From Hygrocybe punicea (taxonomy: Eukaryota > Basidiomycota > Agaricomycetes > Agaricales > Hygrophoraceae), in NCBI GenBank assembly GCA_963556145.1, contig OY744461.1, forward strand, positions 3,658,001-3,722,000: 64,000 nucleotides of DNA. The letters run 5' to 3'. A program made the translations under genes and the position numbers. This document shows positions 1 to 11,000 of this stretch, one piece after another. The stretch's first letter is position 1. Each line of letters starts with the position of its first letter. Under the pieces are notes generated by a model. That model was not told the DNA's origin, did not search any database, and saw only the letters and a list, made by a program, of their open reading frames with translations.

Positions 1-2
1 AT

Positions 3-710
3 CAAGGCATGCAGATGCAAAATACCATCCACGGTTATGCCCAACAGATTCCTGGCGCTTCCCTTGCGTCCGGCCCAAGGAAGGATATGCCGGGGGAAGT
101 ATCGGGTAGGTCATCTACTCTGCCTGGATACTCTCCCATCGGTGGTCCCGGTGTTGGCCCTCACTCGCATAATGTACCATCGGGCACACTGAACTACGCG
201 TCGCCGACTGCGCAAGCACAGTCTTACTTTCCTGGCCAGCAACCATTGTACGCACCTCCTCATGCGCCTCAGTCACCCCCCTTTCTTGGCAATCCGCAAC
301 ACACCCAGCAGTATGCTGGGTCCTCTGGACCGCCGTTTTTCCCCGGTGCACCTGCGGAACATGGCGGATATACGCCGGCGTACACTTCTCCCCCGCCCTC
401 GTTCGGCATGCCTGAAGGCCCCAGTCCTGGCTTCCCTGGCCAACACTCTCCTGGATATAATGCCTACGGAGGGGGGGCAGGCGGATTTGGTCTCCCTCCC
501 GGACCACAACGTTCATATAGTTCACCGCTGGGAACGTATGATGCTCCCGCGGGATTCGCTCCTCCCCCTGGTCCCCCTCCCGGCGGATACAACTCGCCGC
601 CTGCGTTTCCTGGTTCGGACACATATGGTTCGCCCCCCCCAAAATTCCCGGGGGCGCCTGGAGGTGGATATCCTAGTGGCGGATCTTATCAGTATGGCGG
701 AGGCTCCTAA
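3..710 (+). CDS. 3' end of a Pro/Gly-rich low-complexity protein (5' end outside window)
   Basis: The reading frame is open from the left edge of the window and ends at a TAA at 708-710. About 235 residues are visible. They are dominated by Pro, Gly, Ser, Tyr and Gln, with repeated PPG, FPG and GGY motifs, and end in a Gly/Tyr-rich tail (SGGSYQYGGGS). Composition of this kind is typical of disordered tails on fungal cytoplasmic or membrane-associated proteins. No folded domain lies in the visible part, so the function cannot be named; any catalytic or binding domain would be upstream of the window. The first visible Met (position 9) is probably internal, because the frame is open before it. 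No intron is needed in this part. Confidence 0.6.
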   Translation, partial: QGMQMQNTIHGYAQQIPGASLASGPRKDMPGEVSGRSSTLPGYSPIGGPGVGPHSHNVPSGTLNYASPTAQAQSYFPGQQPLYAPPHAPQSPPFLGNPQHTQQYAGSSGPPFFPGAPAEHGGYTPAYTSPPPSFGMPEGPSPGFPGQHSPGYNAYGGGAGGFGLPPGPQRSYSSPLGTYDAPAGFAPPPGPPPGGYNSPPAFPGSDTYGSPPPKFPGAPGGGYPSGGSYQYGGGS

Positions 711-1054
711 TGTATTATGTAGTGAAAGGTTGTGTATGAGTCTCACGGTCTGTGGTTGCCTTGTGTTTTCTGTTGGCGGATGGCCTCGAGGTCTGCTTGT
801 ATTGAGCTTTTATTTCCTGTTGTGTGAGACATTTTGGTAACTAGGAGAATGGTAGGATGGTTAAATAAGTTTGGGATGCGAGGCTAAGGACCCGAAACGT
901 GATGGTACAACGAATGACAAGGATACAAACAGCTTGATGTTGGTGATCATACATGGATGTGCCGGTGGGGTGTGAGAGGGAGAGGGGGGGGGTATGAAGC
1001 GAATGATACGTGAGAAAGTCCGAGGTGAGATAAATACATTCCGCAAAACTCCAT
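711..1054. other. Intergenic, convergent 3' ends
   Basis: This 344-bp stretch lies between the stop of the Pro/Gly-rich gene and the stop of the minus-strand gene at 1055-1657. It holds presumptive 3' UTRs and a G-rich run near 980-990. I see no gene or repeat. Confidence 0.6.
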
Positions 1055-1657
1055 TCACTCCCTCAGAAGAATGGTCATGAGACCTGCGTGACCTCTAGCC
1101 TTGTCCAGCGCGACCGGCTGGTTTGGATCGGGTCGTATCGAGCGCGTCGCCGAAGCGTAGTAATGTATCTGTAAGGTGGAAATTTGAGCCTCCGATGGGC
1201 TTGGCAAAAAAAAAACGAGGCTCTGACATGCACACGAAACATATCATGTTGTCGGGGCTTAGCCTGCGAACGACGTATCGTACATGTCCACCTGTGCCGA
1301 TAGTTGTAGTTTTTAAGCAGGAATGGGTGTCAAAAAGGGAGTTTAGACATACTGTTCGTCGACCAAGGCGTTTGCCCCCAGAATTACCGCTTTCTCCACT
1401 AGACTGGACCGTGAACCCCTCAACAACTTGGCGACATCGACGGCCCCTGTGCAGACAAACTGGTCTCTGTGCTCAATGGGAGCTTTCGCTGTGCAAGTAG
1501 CGCCCTCCTCAGCCAAAGAAGGATGGGTTTGTGGAGGGCCTGAACACAGATTGGTGTGCTCGTTGGGCTGCCGTAATCTGGCCAGGATCTGGGACATTCT
1601 TGGGGGCGACTTTGGGGGTGAGGGTGGTGAGGCGCTCGGTGTGCGACAAGTGATCAT
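1055..1657 (-). CDS. Small conserved fungal protein, three exons, function unknown (YbjQ-like motif)
   Basis: My model is join(1657-1353, 1291-1234, 1168-1055), with 61- and 65-nt introns that have clean GT...AG ends. The spliced frame is 159 codons. The middle reads ...LVEKAVILGANALVDEQW..., resembling the 'leftover-to-GANAxV' turn of the bacterial heavy-metal-binding YbjQ/DUF74 family. The last exon reads ...DPNQPVALDKARG...LMTILLRE, a tail I associate with conserved hypothetical proteins of basidiomycetes. Without splicing the frame stops early or shifts, so the two introns are well supported. The Ser/Pro-rich N-terminal part is the least certain, and an upstream exon is possible. No signal peptide or membrane segment is visible. 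The biochemical role is unknown. Confidence 0.6.
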
Positions 1658-2025
1658 GGTCGGTACCTCTTACAAGGAGTCGATCTAGCGAATTCGGAGT
1701 TGAATCTTATATTACTTGTTGGATTTGAATTACCTAATTACCTACACACTCTTGAGTTGACTGGTGGAATGTAGGCTCGATACTGATGTCTGTTGCACCG
1801 GTCAGCGCTCAGAGCAGCTTTCCTTGATTACACATGTGTATGAACGAGACCAACTTCAGCGCCTAAAATTGTCCATTTATTCTGCTCCAAGTCCCAATTT
1901 GCTGATATGGTCGCCGTGACCCCGTATCTACGTTAATCTTCGTGTACCATTCCGACCTTCCAACCATTTTCATTGTAACCACCGTGGTTTACATATTTAT
2001 AATAAGTTGCAGAATACGGTGCTGA
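1658..2025. other. Intergenic, presumed promoter of the minus-strand gene
   Basis: This AT-rich 368-bp region lies upstream of the gene ending at 1055 and left of the transposon. I see no coding signal or repeat. Confidence 0.5.
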
Positions 2026-2033
2026 TGTCTGCT
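2026..2033. repeat. Left 8-bp target-site duplication
   Basis: TGTCTGCT directly abuts the left terminal inverted repeat. The identical octamer follows the right repeat at 2873-2880. Confidence 0.85.
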
Positions 2034-2872
2034 AGGACCCCCGACAATCCCACTAAATGTTAGATTTTTTTTTGACCGTTTTTGAGGTTTGATGTCTGGA
2101 CAACTTTTCAGATTTTCATGTCTGGATGGCACGCTAGCCTGCCACTGAGGCCATTTCATGTCGGGATGGTCACAGTGGCCTCAATTTTCAGTCCATATGT
2201 AAGTAATTATAACTTAGCCCTACCAATACATCATTCTTCATCTTGTTCGCCCTCCTCTGATGCCTTTTTCCTGCGTTTTTGAAGCTGCTTGATGGCCTCG
2301 AATATACGAACTTTGCCTGCACGAAGACCTTGGAACAGCTGACTGTCATCAACTGACACCTCAAGATGATTGTTTGAGATAGTCGGCATGTGAGTGAGAG
2401 TACATAGAATGGAGTTTGGGGCTAATAAACCATATTGCCGTGTTTGAAAGGGGGCTGTCAGCTCTGGTATAGGTTGAAAGTAGTTGTTGACGAGATATTC
2501 GAACTGTTGCAGCCCAATGTGGGAGAGTCCACTGTTGACGGTTGAATTGGGGAGCATCGCCACTGTCAAGGTCTAGCACAGTGGAGTTAGGAGCCATGGT
2601 GTAGGTGGGAAATTTTGTAAATTTTGCAAGACTTAGACAAGCATTCTACTTCGAAATTTTAGTGTAGCTATGTAGCCTCTGCAGCTGCCTGGATCATGTC
2701 CGGATGAGGCGTTAGCCTCCCAACATCATGCCCATTCATGTCCGGATAATACGCAGGCCTAAATGCCCTTTCTGGCACTTCATGTCCGGATCCGCCGGTG
2801 GCCTTCCGGCCGTTTTGCCCCTTTTCCTGTCCGGATAAAAATCTAACATTTAGCGGGATTGTCGGGGGTCCT
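2034..2872. mobile_element. Non-autonomous TIR DNA transposon, 839 bp, 8-bp target duplication
   Basis: The element begins AGGACCCCCGACAATCCC and ends with the inverse complement. The 36-bp terminal inverted repeats (2034-2069 and 2837-2872) differ at one base (A versus G at position 19). An exact octamer, TGTCTGCT, flanks both ends. Internal to each end is a cluster of subterminal copies of a TGTC(C/T)GGA-like word: near 2092, 2118 and 2158 on the left, and near 2697, 2738, 2781 and 2828 on the right. Such clusters are expected of transposase-binding sites. No transposase is encoded; the only sizeable frame inside is a 109-codon minus-strand ORF. An 8-bp duplication is known for hAT elements and for Zisupton/KDZ-type elements, which are abundant in agaricomycetes. 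I cannot choose between them from this copy alone. Confidence 0.85.
2231..2557 (-). CDS. Passenger ORF inside the transposon
   Basis: An ATG-initiated frame of about 108 codons lies wholly inside the 839-bp element and ends with a highly charged tail (KQLQKRRKKASEEGEQDEE). It contains none of the DDE or KDZ transposase motifs I would recognise. It may be a remnant of an internally deleted autonomous copy or of captured host DNA, or a chance frame. Its open length relative to the element is mildly in favour of recent coding origin. Confidence 0.25.
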   Translation of the reverse strand: MLPNSTVNSGLSHIGLQQFEYLVNNYFQPIPELTAPFQTRQYGLLAPNSILCTLTHMPTISNNHLEVSVDDSQLFQGLRAGKVRIFEAIKQLQKRRKKASEEGEQDEE

Positions 2873-2880
2873 TGTCTGCT
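2873..2880. repeat. Right 8-bp target-site duplication
   Basis: TGTCTGCT immediately follows the right terminal inverted repeat and is identical to 2026-2033. Confidence 0.85.
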
Positions 2881-3167
2881 GCTTATTACATAATTCGTTC
2901 CGGTGAATTTCCGAGCGTAATAAATCAATCATCATCGATGTATCATCCCGGTCACGGGGCCGCCAAAAATGAAACGGAGCTGTTTCATGTTTCAATTTCT
3001 TGGATCATTTTCTTGGAGATACAGTTCACTTCAACGAGAGGAGTCAATGCCACCCCATTCTAGCCCCCCATTTGCATAGCCCTTGTTAGCGTTCCCCGGG
3101 GGAAGATGACTGCCAGCTTCGGCTTTTTTCAGCCCCAGCATCGCTTCGTTAACTATCAATTGCATAT

Positions 3168-5890
3168 TCAGTCGTATCCAAGCAGAAAGTCAAAGTTCGC
3201 CTTACATTCACCAGTGATGAGGTTGTCAACTATTGGGTTGCTGCCCGAAGTGATGTATCTAGTCGAAACGCCTTGCATGATGAGAGGTTGGGTTAGGAGA
3301 TGTTTGAGCTCAGCCTTCAATACAGCAGTTTTCGCACTCGTTGCCTTCCTCTTCTGTTTCGATGGTTTTTCATCTTCAAGATCACTAGTCAATCCGAATT
3401 ATTCACGGTTACCCCCACAACTATGATCAACCAGTCATACCTCATGAAGTCTGAGTCAAGTTCAAGCTCCATAGCCTCTGCAGTTTCTTTCATCCAATGA
3501 CGGTCATGGTTCTCCTTGTTGATCTTATGCTGCGCCGTATCGATCTGTCGAGCCAGCTGCACACGAGCTTTCAGCTTGTCAATCAGATAGAGCTCAACCC
3601 CCATATCAGGAATATTGCTATCTTCTGCAAATGACCAGAACGTCAATCCCTCTACTTCAACCACCTCAAATCATAAATGGGCTTACGGCGACCTAAACTG
3701 CCTAACAATGATCGAACCACCCGTTTCTCATCGGGGGCACACATGAGCATACTAAATCCCTTTCTCGTTGCTCGGGCCGTTCGTCCATTCCGATGAACAT
3801 ACGAGTCCGCAGAACGTGGGATCTGGTAATGGATGACGTGATCGACGTGCGGTATATCGAGTCCTCTGGCTGCAATGTCCGTAGCGAGTAGAACAGAGCT
3901 CGGGTTGGTCTTAAATCTGCAAGAAAGTCAATTTGACAATGCCGAGTGGAAAATTTGATAGGAATAACCTGTCTAGGTTTTTCAGCCGTTGCCTCTGCTC
4001 CAGCTGAGAATGTAATGGCCAAGCCATGATCTCAAGCAGCTCCATTAACGGCAAGAGCCTTCTGATTCCATCGATGGATGAAAGAAACACAAGAGATCTG
4101 CCTGGGTGCCGCAGGAGGAAATAGTACAGATAGACGTCCTGGATTACGGAGTAATATAATAAGGACAACAGATGAGGATTGCAAATGTCGTCAACCTGCC
4201 TTATCGGCTGAGAGACAATCAATTTTGCTCTCTTTCAAACTAGAGACAATTCCACCTTCGGGACTAATATCTATAACCTCAGGATCTGAATCACGAAAAT
4301 CTAGTCGAAGGAGAAGTTCGTCTAAGAGGTGAATGATTAATTGCGTTCTCCATGTGCAGAGGAGTCGGACTCACCAAGAGTAGAAGCAGGCTTCCCCTTT
4401 TTCTTGGATTTGCCATTTCTAGGCCGGGAATGTTTTTTCAAATTGCGCTGTAAACCTTTGCTCAGAGTGGCAGAGAACACAAAGGTTTGCATTTCATCGG
4501 CGGTTCCTTCTTTATTGTCTTCTTCTGCTCCTATGCTAAATGGGTCGTCGACTTCCTGGTCGATTTGGTCCGCCCTGGGTCGAGAAATTATCACACGATA
4601 AGGAGGGACGGAAATCACAAACGAACAAATTATCTCGAAGGGTGAGCCGCAAAATATTGTCCAGTTCGGCAAAATGACCAGCTTCGATCATCCTGTCTGC
4701 CTCGTCGAGCACCAAAAATTTCAGGTTCTTGATCTCGCCCGCAAGTTGGTCATCCTAGTAGCAAGGGGCCGGTGATCAAATGTCGACTTATTCATTGAAG
4801 GGACTCACATCTTCCATGATATCCCAAAGGCGCCCTGGCGTTGCCACAAGAACATCGATACCTCGGTCGAGTATTCGACGTTGCTTCTGTTCAGACATGC
4901 CCCCCACAATAGCGGCAACGCTAACGAGTGGCGGCTTCTTGGGGGAATCTTGGGATTCAGCTGTGTGCTTGCATTTCCGTATGTTATTTGTTTTTCTCGA
5001 CACTTCTCTCGATTTGGCAGCTGGTGCCTCCACCGAGTTCAAGCACTCATTGAGATGCGACGCGACTTGCAAGGCAAGTTCGCGTGTTGGGGCTAAAACG
5101 AGTGCTCGGAGCTGCCGTTTGGTCGAAACTCTCCGAGGATGTGATAAGATGTGATGGAGTATAGGAAGCCCGTACGCAAGTGTTTTCCCCGAGCCCTAAG
5201 CATGGCCGTTGTGAGACCGGGCCTGCACAAATTTGACGCGGCTCACTCACTGTTTCTGCCACTCCAACAACATCTCTGCCCGCTAGCGCGAACGGTATTG
5301 CTTTTGCTTGGATTGGTGTTGGAGAGAGAAATTTCTTGGCGTGTAAGGCTCGTAGTAATTGGGGATGTAGAGAATATGTATGCCAATTTAGTAGTAAACC
5401 CATGGCTTTTTGGGCCAGTCAGAGAACAAAATTTACGGTATGAATGATAGTGACTTACAATCGAAGGGTTGGTTTTCGACATTGTCATTTGGATCATCAG
5501 CATTGCGACACGACTGGTCAATCTGACCTTCATCGGACCGATTCAATCCAGCATCCCCGTCTTCTGCTGATTCAACTCTGTGGAGAACCTATCAAAAAGC
5601 GGTTCAAGCAAACAGGAGGAACATAAATGGTTCCTGCTCACTTTAAATTTAGCTACTCTGCCGGCATCTGTATCCTCGTAAACGACTTCAATATTTTCAA
5701 CCTCCTCTAGTTCAAGAATCCCATCGTCTCCGCCAAGACCGGTGTCCCTTGGACGAGTTACAGACTTCCATGGCAGGTCATCCGCTGAAAAGTGTCGAGT
5801 TTTGACTTTTTTCCTGAAACTAGGTGTTTTGGCCTGTCCTTTTCGTTTGGAACCCGCATTATTGCGATAGTTAATGTTGGGCATAGACAT
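3168..5890 (-). CDS. MAK5: ATP-dependent RNA helicase MAK5 (DDX24 family)
   Basis: This is a nucleolar DEAD-box helicase needed for 60S ribosome biogenesis. The spliced protein shows a basic/acidic N-terminus and then [20 protein letters not shown] (Q motif). Motif I AETGSGKT is split by the 5196-5250 intron. It also has PTREL, GG, TPGR, DEAD (VLDEADRM), SAT (VFSATLS), and in domain 2 [20 protein letters not shown] and HRNGRTARA. The tail [18 protein letters not shown] is diagnostic of MAK5/DDX24, as is the insertion between DEAD and SAT. Exons I could fix: 5890-5642, 5588-5459, 5405-5251, 5195-4809, 4754-4623, 4555-4375, 4321-4200, then 4138 onward to the stop at 3168. Intron 4139-4199 appears to be GC-AG. 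The splice before 4555 is less certain. Motif VI has Asn where yeast has Ser (HRNGR). The start is the ATG at 5890, divergent from the F-box gene. Confidence 0.9.
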
Positions 5891-6051
5891 GGAGTATAGA
5901 CCTCGGCATAAAAAATAGCTTTGTGCTTTTTTACGTAAGCTAATATAATATTTGGTGATTTATTTGTTGATTTTTTGGTTCACTTTTTTTTCCCAAGATT
6001 TTCGTGAGTCATTTTCCCTTCTCAAATGTAGTCTTGCGGTAAATTTACTAG

Positions 6052-7590
6052 GTGAAGGACATATCTACTCGAGGCCTCACCTATTTCGCAGCTTTACAAG
6101 CAACCCTGGCAATCTGGAATCGCCTAGTGGTTCTTGCGAACCGCAGCAGGAAATCAAATAATGAATCCCTCCGGTGCCAGACGACACCGCATGATACGGG
6201 CGCCCGTGTCACCGATAAACTATATCCATCTGACGAAGCAACATCCCAGTCATCTGTCACTGAGTCTCCGAGGTCTCCAGCTCTGAGTCTCCCAGTCGAA
6301 TTATGGCGTCGAATACTTGCATTTGTTATCCGTCAATCGGGCGCGAATGCCGTCGACAGAGAAGATCCATTCACTCCCTTGTACGAATCCACCGAATGCC
6401 ATGAAATCGACGACGAGTTGTTCGAAGACCGAAAGAGATTGCCCCTAGTTTGTCATACCTGGCAATCAATCCTTCTCGAAATCATGGCCGAGTACATAAG
6501 CATTTGTTGCGACCGACACCTTTTGATGATCGTGAAATGGCTGGAGAACAGCAAAGAGACTCTAGGAGGCAATGGTTTAGGCGAATGGACTCGAAGAATC
6601 GACTTTCGGATGCACAAGGGAACATGTCCTAACACCAGTTCCCCAGTGATAACTGCAGATAGTGTAGTTCGTCTTCTTCGCTGCACTCCGAATCTGTCGA
6701 TCTATGTCAATGCCAACACATCCAACGTCAAGTATGAAACACCCTCGGAAATCATTCAAGCTCTTGTATGGTCTTGCGGAAAGTCTTTGAGGCGTCTCGA
6801 ATGGAATTGCCCGGACGAACGCCCATCATGGTCTCATCTCCACAATATATGTTGTAATCTCCCAAATCTTCAGACTCTCCGACTTGCTTGTCTTCCCTGT
6901 TACCCACCTCCTCCGGGTGATGCGGCTCTCATCCCCTTGACACACCTGAGGACTCTGTCATTGGGTCTTATTCCACCAACCTTACAGCCTGAACGTAACC
7001 TGCAACTTTCCTTGGATGCCCTCTTATCCTGGCTTGCAATATCCGAAGACCGACTACCTGCTCTAGAGAGGCTGGAAGTCGCAACCTTGCCCAATCTATC
7101 TTTCTTCCGAACACATGGTCACAAAATTCGCTGTTTCCGAGTCATATCATGGTCCACTCCGGGATTTTTTCCGACCATCCTTCACCTCTGTCCGAAGCTC
7201 CAAAGTCTCACTTTCTCCTTGAAACAGAGTGATGAACTTCATCTCCCTACCAGCCATCCCTCCCTCCAACGCATTTGCATATTCCCTTTCAACGAGGACT
7301 TTCTCAGAGTCCCACCTTGGTTATTCTCAACGGCAGTGCTGGGTCCTTTGGACATTCTGCTAATGAAAATAGAGAGAATGGACTTACCCAAGCTTATGCA
7401 AGTGAGAATACGCGATGTTGGGGCATTCGCAGATCTTGTAGATCATCCTGGTTGGCTGCAGTCATGGTGGAGGCGGTGGAATATCCGGGGGGTTCGCTTC
7501 GAGGATAAGAGTGGTAAGACGTTTGAGTCAGCTTGTTCTGGTGCGTTCTCTCTTCTCAAGAAATTGAAGCAACAAACTCATGGAACTTGA
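6052..7590 (+). CDS. F-box / leucine-rich-repeat-like protein (5' exon unresolved)
   Basis: About 512 codons run to the TGA at 7588-7590 without interruption. Early in the frame LSLPVELWRRILAFVI resembles an F-box, preceded by Ser-rich sequence and followed by LPLVCHTWQSILLE. The rest consists of irregular leucine-rich segments (LPNLQTLRLACLP, LTHLRTLSLGLIP, LPALERLEVATLPNL, CPKLQSLTFSL), as in the large fungal family of substrate receptors for SCF ubiquitin ligases. The frame opens directly after tttactag (ending at 6051), a good 3' splice site, and has no early in-frame ATG. A short upstream exon is therefore expected, with a gtgagt donor near 6004, but I could not find its ATG. The gene is divergent from MAK5. 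The substrate is unknown. Confidence 0.7.
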   Translation: MKDISTRGLTYFAALQATLAIWNRLVVLANRSRKSNNESLRCQTTPHDTGARVTDKLYPSDEATSQSSVTESPRSPALSLPVELWRRILAFVIRQSGANAVDREDPFTPLYESTECHEIDDELFEDRKRLPLVCHTWQSILLEIMAEYISICCDRHLLMIVKWLENSKETLGGNGLGEWTRRIDFRMHKGTCPNTSSPVITADSVVRLLRCTPNLSIYVNANTSNVKYETPSEIIQALVWSCGKSLRRLEWNCPDERPSWSHLHNICCNLPNLQTLRLACLPCYPPPPGDAALIPLTHLRTLSLGLIPPTLQPERNLQLSLDALLSWLAISEDRLPALERLEVATLPNLSFFRTHGHKIRCFRVISWSTPGFFPTILHLCPKLQSLTFSLKQSDELHLPTSHPSLQRICIFPFNEDFLRVPPWLFSTAVLGPLDILLMKIERMDLPKLMQVRIRDVGAFADLVDHPGWLQSWWRRWNIRGVRFEDKSGKTFESACSGAFSLLKKLKQQTHGT

Positions 7591-8021
7591 CGTCCAGATG
7601 AGGATAAATTACTGGATTCCTTACGAGGATAGCGTTACAACGTTGGTCTAAAAAGCAACGGAACCTTCATCGTAGGTCATGTTCCCGCTTCTAAGGCTTG
7701 AACAAGCTAAATTCACAGTCTCGCCTACGAGAATTTGACTGCCAGGTGTGATGAGACAAATTTTCAGAAAAACGAGTCCGATGAACGACTAAACGGAGGA
7801 AATATAATTTACCATCACTTGTCTGAACATGTGATGGGTGAGTAGTACGGTGAGTAGTATGAGTTTTGATATAACATCGGGCCAATGCCTTTTGCGGCGC
7901 TGATTGCGATGCTAGTACTTTTTTACATGTTTTCTATGCCTAGCCTATGAAAATGTTTGACAAATAAGTATTGAGAAAACTACTGAACAGTAAATGTAAT
8001 TTATAAAAGCACACCTACTAT
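7591..8021. other. Intergenic, convergent 3' ends
   Basis: This 431-bp stretch lies between the F-box gene and the MFS gene that runs toward it. It is AT-rich; I see only presumptive UTRs. Confidence 0.5.
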
Positions 8022-11000
8022 TCATCGAATCATGAAGCTTTGCGCTACAACAAGTCCACAGACGCCGGCAACAGCGATGAATCCTAATGGATAACCGGAT
8101 GGATTATCCTGTACACTTATCGACCACAGCTAGGAAGCATCACATAAAGCCGTCAGGCTCATCTGTGAGTATTGACTAGACATGATTACCCACATATCCC
8201 CCCAACACCGGTCCGAAACAGCGCGCCAGGCTAACGATACTCTGAGCGATACCATTTGCTATGCCAACAGCATTTGGTGGCGTCACTAGGAACTGAATTG
8301 GTATATTAGGTTAAGGGATGAAGCAGAATGCTTACTATAGTTCAGAAGAATTGAAATGGCGGTGTAGGTGAAAGTTATTGCACAGTACCGAAGAGCTCTA
8401 ATAGTGACATTGTTGTTGAGACCAAGCTTCTGCAATAGAGAACGTTCGCGTACGTGCTCAGTGCAAGACCTGTCACGAGAACGAGAGTGAAACATGGAAG
8501 GATAGAGTTTATATGGACATGCTTACCTGCCATCACGACAATGTTACCATCATCCTGAGAGCTAGCAAATGCTCGATAGAGAATGACAGTGAGGTATGAT
8601 GGAATGAATAAAATAGATCCAATACGAAACATTGTTAGATGTGAAAAGCGTCCTCTTGGAGGGCTATTAAAAAAATCAATTAGCAAAGCTCAGCGACGAG
8701 CAACAAACAATACAAAACCCCATATTTCTGAAGAATATAGTTTAAGATATGTAATTCGCTTCGTAACGTAACGTCCACTCACGGGTAAAGATAAAATTGA
8801 TAGGCAATTTGAGCGAGACACATCAACGCAACTTGATAGCATTGTTAGCGTAACGAAAATTGGATAAATCATACAACTCACTAAGCTGAGCAAAGTGGCC
8901 CGCGTTCAAGTTGAGTCCTCCCGCCTTATAGTCACTATGTGAACCAAGAGTCAGCCGTATCCTGCGTACACGTGGAAGTCACGAACGAAACAAGGTAGGA
9001 CATGAAAATCTGATCATGCGTTGTAGAATGAAGGGCTAAAAGTCCGTATTGAGCAATTATCATAAGCGGCAATTGCGACGTTAGGGAAGGCATTTTCTCA
9101 GGGAGTGAATCAACTATAAGGTCCCCATGCGAGACAGGACGAGACTCAATAATAGGGGTTAATGGATCCCCCCTGGGTGATTCCTCAGTCCTTGCGAGGA
9201 GCTGCTGAGCATCGATTACAGCGGTGGGCGTCCGTACACCGGGGTGCGTAAAGATAGTTGGGACTGTGGAAGAAAAGCGGCGCGCAGTGGGCTGGGAAAA
9301 GGACATTTGACGCATGGGAGTCGAAGAACCTTGTTGTGATGTAGACTGCCGGCGTGGTGGTCCAACTTCGGGACCAAAGGTCAAGTTAGACAGCCGACGG
9401 GTGGTCGGCGATCTGTGAACCGGTCCAGAACTTGAACCGGGGATCGATTCTCGTCGGCCTCCACCATTGGGGGCCAAATTTTCTTCGCCTTCTTCGCCTT
9501 CCATAGACTCCAAGTCAGATGCGATCTCTGTATCAGATTGAAATGGGTCCTCGTTGTCTACGTTCATGGCCGCGGCGACCCACAGGTCAGCAATATTAGT
9601 CACAGCATTTTCGTTCGCCATAAGTAGCCTTTGTGCAAAGTTAAGCTCGCTTCCTTCATTCGCTGATGCTGGTAGACCATTGTTGCTTCCCCTCCGCCTT
9701 CTGAGAGAGCTGCTCATGCTGTCCTTCCTGGTCCCGACTGTAGCAGTACTTGCCAGTCTCTTCCTAAAGGCACCGTTGTATCCGTAAGCCGAACCGTCAG
9801 CGCGGCTCGTCCGTGAAAATGTTCGCAATCTGTCCCCACGGGGTGAAGAAGACAACGGTAGGGGAGGATCTACTAGAGAGAACATTGCATTGGAATTTGA
9901 CCGAGAATTTCCACCCGGGACACGTTTCGCAAAGTATCCAGAAAACTTGTTCGATAGCTTCCGTTGCAGCGACCCGAACATACCTCGACTCTCTAATTGT
10001 TCCAAGGGAGGACTCGAGGGGGTGGATATCGATTCCTCCTCGGTGATTGTTGCGCGCTGAACATCAGATTTTTCGGGCATTAGACGGATTGCACCTTCTC
10101 GGGAGCCACCGTCACGTCCCAGGAAGCATGATAATATGGAGCCTAACGAAGACCATTAGTAACCCTGCCATCTTGCAAATACACAGAGCATACCAATGAG
10201 CGTGATCGAAGCGGCCAGTCCACACGGTAAAAGATAAGGGTAGTTGACAAACAATGGATACTTGTCAAAGGTGTCTGGCCATTTAGCCGCAGGCGTCTCA
10301 ACTGAACATGTTGATTGAGATCTTGGCGTACACTGAGCAAGAAAGGACGACGTACATGCTCCTCCAATGATAGCACCAGCTACCCCTCCGAAACCCCAGC
10401 AGAAACTAGAAGCTGATCAGATAATATGTTGGATAACACAGGCAAATTGTTGTTACCCCAAGATGGCATAAGCCCTGCCTTCATTGCTAGAGTCAGTTAT
10501 AAACGCAACACCGCCTCGCGCAACCCCAACCGCACCCGCAAAGATCCCCTGTAAGAGTCGCACAGCTATGGCTTGGTGAAGCGAAGTACACGTTCCAAAC
10601 ATAAGACAAGTAATAGCACTGCCGAAGAGAGAGATACAAAGGACGACACGCCGACCATGTCTATCGGCAACGGTGGCCTGTAAATGTGACTGCTTAACGC
10701 AAGTCCTGAGCAAGATATTTGAATTACCCAAAGCAGCGACGTGATAAATTGCGTCATGAAGAAAGCGGCAACTGGAGCATCCGTTGGAGCAGTAATCAGT
10801 CAATGATGTTGATAAGCTCACCAAGAATACCAGTCCAAAATGCTACATCGGCTTCGTCATTGGTCTCCCCAAATCCTGGCCAAATCAATATTAAGGGCCG
10901 GATGCTAGACAACAAGCATACCTTTAACCATGAAAAGTAGGAAAGGCGTCGATACATTGGCAGACAAAAATTCCCCGAGCAAAGTCTACCAGAAGATAGA

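Noticed and set aside
1169..1240. Frameshift or poly-A/T error in the small gene at 1055-1657
   Set aside because: A 65-nt GT-AG intron containing the T-run explains the change of frame and restores the conserved tail.
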